Source of the DNA: Photobacterium alginatilyticum
GTDB taxonomy: Bacteria; Pseudomonadota; Gammaproteobacteria; Enterobacterales; Vibrionaceae
Direction of reading: 5' to 3'
NCBI RefSeq assembly: GCF_009910675.1
Contig: NZ_RSEJ01000009.1
Location: 124,001 to 188,000, forward strand
DNA: 64,000 bases
The notes under the pieces: model-generated
Databases searched by the model: none
What the model saw: only the letters and a program-made list of their open reading frames with translations
Told to the model about the DNA's origin: nothing
In this document: piece by piece, positions 62,202-64,000 of the stretch
How positions within the stretch are numbered: the stretch's first letter is position 1
Layout: each line of letters begins with the position of its first letter
Translations under genes and position numbers: made by a program

Positions 62202-63107
62202 ATGACACTTTCTTCTCCGGCACGAATGCCATCAAGCTTCACACGGCTCGCTGCTGTCATTGCACTGGTTCTCAGCCCGATTCATCTACACGCAAAAACG
62301 GCACCACAAATTATGTCGGCACAGCCTTACAACGAGCAGCTGCCACCTGATCTCTCATCGGACCAGGACACAATTTCTGCCTACTACGCTAGCGAAAAAC
62401 TCGATGGCGTTCGTGCCTTCTGGGACGGTAACCAGTTGGTAACCCGTACTGGCAATTTGATAGCCGCGCCTGAGTGGTTTACTGAGTCGCTACCGTCCGA
62501 CATACAGCTCGACGGAGAACTCTGGGCCGGGCGAGGCCTGTTCCAGCAAGTTGCCGCAACGGTATTGGACCATTCACCCAACGATAAGCAATGGCGGGCT
62601 ATTCACTATATGGTCTTTGATATCCCTTCCAGCCCCTACCAGTTTGAGCGTCGCCTGCAGCAACTGTCGGAAGTAATTGCGACCATCAACCGTCCTCATT
62701 TACAAGCCGTCACGCAATACACCTATACAGACAGAAATGCACTCGACAACAAGCTTGACGAAATCACTGCCGGCAACGGCGAGGGCTTGATGCTGCACCA
62801 CAAGGACAACCTTTATTCTCACGGCCGATCTGACCGTTTACTTAAGATGAAGCGTTATCAGGATGCGGAAGCCGTAGTGATCGGCTATGAGGAGGGAAAA
62901 GGTAAATTCAGCGGAAAAATGGGAGCGCTTTGGGTCCTCACTGCTGACAATGTAAAGTTCAAGATCGGTACCGGGTTTAAAAATGATGAGCGCGATAACC
63001 CACCGCTCATCGGCTCAGTCATCAACTACCGCTACAACGGCTATACCGACAACGGCATACCCCGTTTTGCCCGGTTCATCCGAGTAAGAGCTAACGCTGA
63101 TATCTAG
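62202..63107 (+). CDS. Periplasmic ATP-dependent DNA ligase (Lig E type)
   Basis: This 301-residue protein (ATG 62202 with GGAG eight bases upstream; a long frame from 62064 is unlikely) has a signal peptide (to about LHAKT) and the minimal ligase domains. The nucleotidyl-transfer Lys is K66 in SEKLDGVRAF, followed by LDGELWAG, FDIP, NGEGLMLHHK and LLKMKRYQDAEAVV, then a small OB domain. Such secreted Lig E enzymes are common in bacteria with natural competence or biofilm DNA and join nicks in double-stranded DNA using ATP. No Ku or repair genes lie nearby. Confidence 0.93.
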   Translation: MTLSSPARMPSSFTRLAAVIALVLSPIHLHAKTAPQIMSAQPYNEQLPPDLSSDQDTISAYYASEKLDGVRAFWDGNQLVTRTGNLIAAPEWFTESLPSDIQLDGELWAGRGLFQQVAATVLDHSPNDKQWRAIHYMVFDIPSSPYQFERRLQQLSEVIATINRPHLQAVTQYTYTDRNALDNKLDEITAGNGEGLMLHHKDNLYSHGRSDRLLKMKRYQDAEAVVIGYEEGKGKFSGKMGALWVLTADNVKFKIGTGFKNDERDNPPLIGSVINYRYNGYTDNGIPRFARFIRVRANADI

Positions 63108-63150
63108 CTTAAGCAAAACACCACCTGCAAAGTAGGCAGTATCGACATCA

Positions 63151-63180
63151 AAAAAGCCGCTTGTTCAAGCGGCTTAATTT
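63151..63180. terminator. Terminator between the ligase and the chemotaxis receptor
   Basis: A perfect 10-bp stem (63154-63163 with 63166-63175) with a 2-base centre is followed by AATTT and preceded by an A run. It can serve both convergent genes. Confidence 0.8.
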
Positions 63181-63208
63181 CAACTAACTAAAAACTGCAA
63201 TAAGAATA

Positions 63209-64000
63209 TTAGAGCTTGTAACGCTTAACCTCCTGTTCCAGCTGATTAGCAAGTGCCTTCAAACCTTCAGCCTGATGCGCCGCTTCCTGGGCCTCACCTG
63301 CCATCTGGTTCGCAACCTCCTGAACGCCTTCCGTATTTCGGCTAATTTCAGCTGTCACACTCGACTGCTCTTCGGCCGCCGACGCAATTTGCGTCGCCAT
63401 ATCACTGATCACATTGATCTCATTCGCAATATTGTTAATGCTGATACCGGCATCGTCCACATCCTTCACGCTGGTTTCCGCTAGCTGATGACTATCAGAC
63501 ATCACAGTGACCGCCTGCTTGGTTGTCGATTGCAGTGTTTCAATCATCGTCTGGATCTCTTCTGTCGAGGTATGGGTTCGTTGAGACAGCACCCTGACTT
63601 CATCCGCTACCACTGCAAAGCCCCTTCCCTGTTCGCCCGCTCGAGCCGCTTCAATCGCTGCATTCAACGCCAGCAGATTGGTTTGTTCTGCAATATCACG
63701 GATAGTTGCAAGGATAGAGCTGATCTTTAACGCGTGACCATTAAGATCTTCGATAATGCCCACGGCACTATTGACCTCTTTTGCCAAGTTACCAATCGAT
63801 GACTGACTCTGACCAACCTGTGTGTGCCCTTCTTCCGTCAATGCTACCGCTTGCTCTGCCGTTTTGGCGGTATTTTCGGCATTACCGGCGATTTCCTGCG
63901 TCGCGCTGGCCATTTCAGTCACAGCAGTCGCCACCATAGTGATCTCATCTTGCTGATGACGAATATTCTGGCTTCTCTGGGCAGCCGCATCCGCCGAGTC
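63209..64000 (-). CDS. Methyl-accepting chemotaxis protein (C-terminal part)
   Basis: The frame is open to the right edge of the window, so the N-terminal sensor and HAMP lie outside. The visible 263 residues form the cytoplasmic signalling helices with the hairpin tip [34 protein letters not shown]. The tip binds CheA and CheW. Flanking Gln/Glu-rich segments are the methylation helices. The C-terminus ([10 protein letters not shown]) lacks a CheR-tethering pentapeptide. Confidence 0.95.
   Translation of the reverse strand, partial: DSADAAAQRSQNIRHQQDEITMVATAVTEMASATQEIAGNAENTAKTAEQAVALTEEGHTQVGQSQSSIGNLAKEVNSAVGIIEDLNGHALKISSILATIRDIAEQTNLLALNAAIEAARAGEQGRGFAVVADEVRVLSQRTHTSTEEIQTMIETLQSTTKQAVTVMSDSHQLAETSVKDVDDAGISINNIANEINVISDMATQIASAAEEQSSVTAEISRNTEGVQEVANQMAGEAQEAAHQAEGLKALANQLEQEVKRYKL

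Noticed and set aside
1..64000. CRISPR arrays, integrases, transposases, phage or toxin-antitoxin genes
   Set aside because: I looked for regular repeat-spacer patterns and for the characteristic motifs of these proteins on both strands and found none.

Overview
The window looks like chromosomal DNA of a marine gammaproteobacterium of the Vibrionaceae, most like Photobacterium or a close relative. This rests on gene content: DUF3081- and DUF3389-like small proteins, a TPP-riboswitch thiD-thiXYZ-tenA operon, a GlyGly-CTERM trypsin-like protease, DUF368, YaeQ, YceH, DUF2797, many two-component proteins, and an E. coli-type bcs cellulose locus. The call is from protein resemblance and is not proven. 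There is no rRNA, tRNA, CRISPR, phage or intact insertion sequence, and both ends cut through genes (a hybrid histidine kinase on the left, a chemotaxis receptor on the right).

Layout. 1-4.7 kb: hybrid kinase, aromatic/aspartate aminotransferase, small conserved proteins, a VOC protein. 4.7-10.8 kb: an undecaprenyl-phosphate-themed cluster with an ArnT-like glycosyltransferase, a GtrB-like GT2 enzyme, a dedicated response regulator and kinase, GtrA and a DUF368 translocase. 11-12.5 kb: SCO copper chaperone with a membrane-anchored partner, then Lpp. 12.5-18.5 kb: orphan response regulator, a 630-base intergenic region with clustered DnaA boxes, codA, the sorted protease, a lipoprotein, PhnA, VOC. 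18.7-23 kb: thiamin-precursor salvage operon behind a TPP riboswitch. 23-29.5 kb: TetR with two GSTs, YdcF, YaeQ, GIY-YIG, YceH, REC-GGDEF. 29.7-34.2 kb: an unrecognised protein, then a ToxR-like membrane regulator next to a cis/trans fatty-acid isomerase.

34.3-48.9 kb is a complete cellulose locus: bcsR-Q-A-B-Z-C leftward and bcsE-F-G rightward from a 518-base shared promoter region. It has the PilZ and GIL c-di-GMP receptors and the phosphoethanolamine transferase, so the predicted product is pEtN-cellulose. 49-64 kb is mixed: cytochrome b561 and cytochrome c', DUF2797, a lipoprotein with an altered retropepsin-like domain, a phosphotransferase, thioesterase, M48 protease, OmpA, a PAS protein with a REC-CheC phosphatase, an FAD enzyme, a cupin, a coiled-coil protein, a lone PTS IIC-like permease, a periplasmic ATP-dependent DNA ligase and a truncated chemotaxis receptor.

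Themes. Much of the window concerns the envelope: lipid-linked sugars, fatty-acid isomerisation, Lpp, OmpA, cellulose and secreted or periplasmic enzymes. It is rich in signalling (two-component systems, c-di-GMP, chemotaxis phosphatase). The most system-like loci are the lipid-carrier cycle at 4.7-10.8 kb, the regulator-isomerase pair at 30.4-34.2 kb, and the PAS plus REC-CheC pair at 56.1-57.6 kb.
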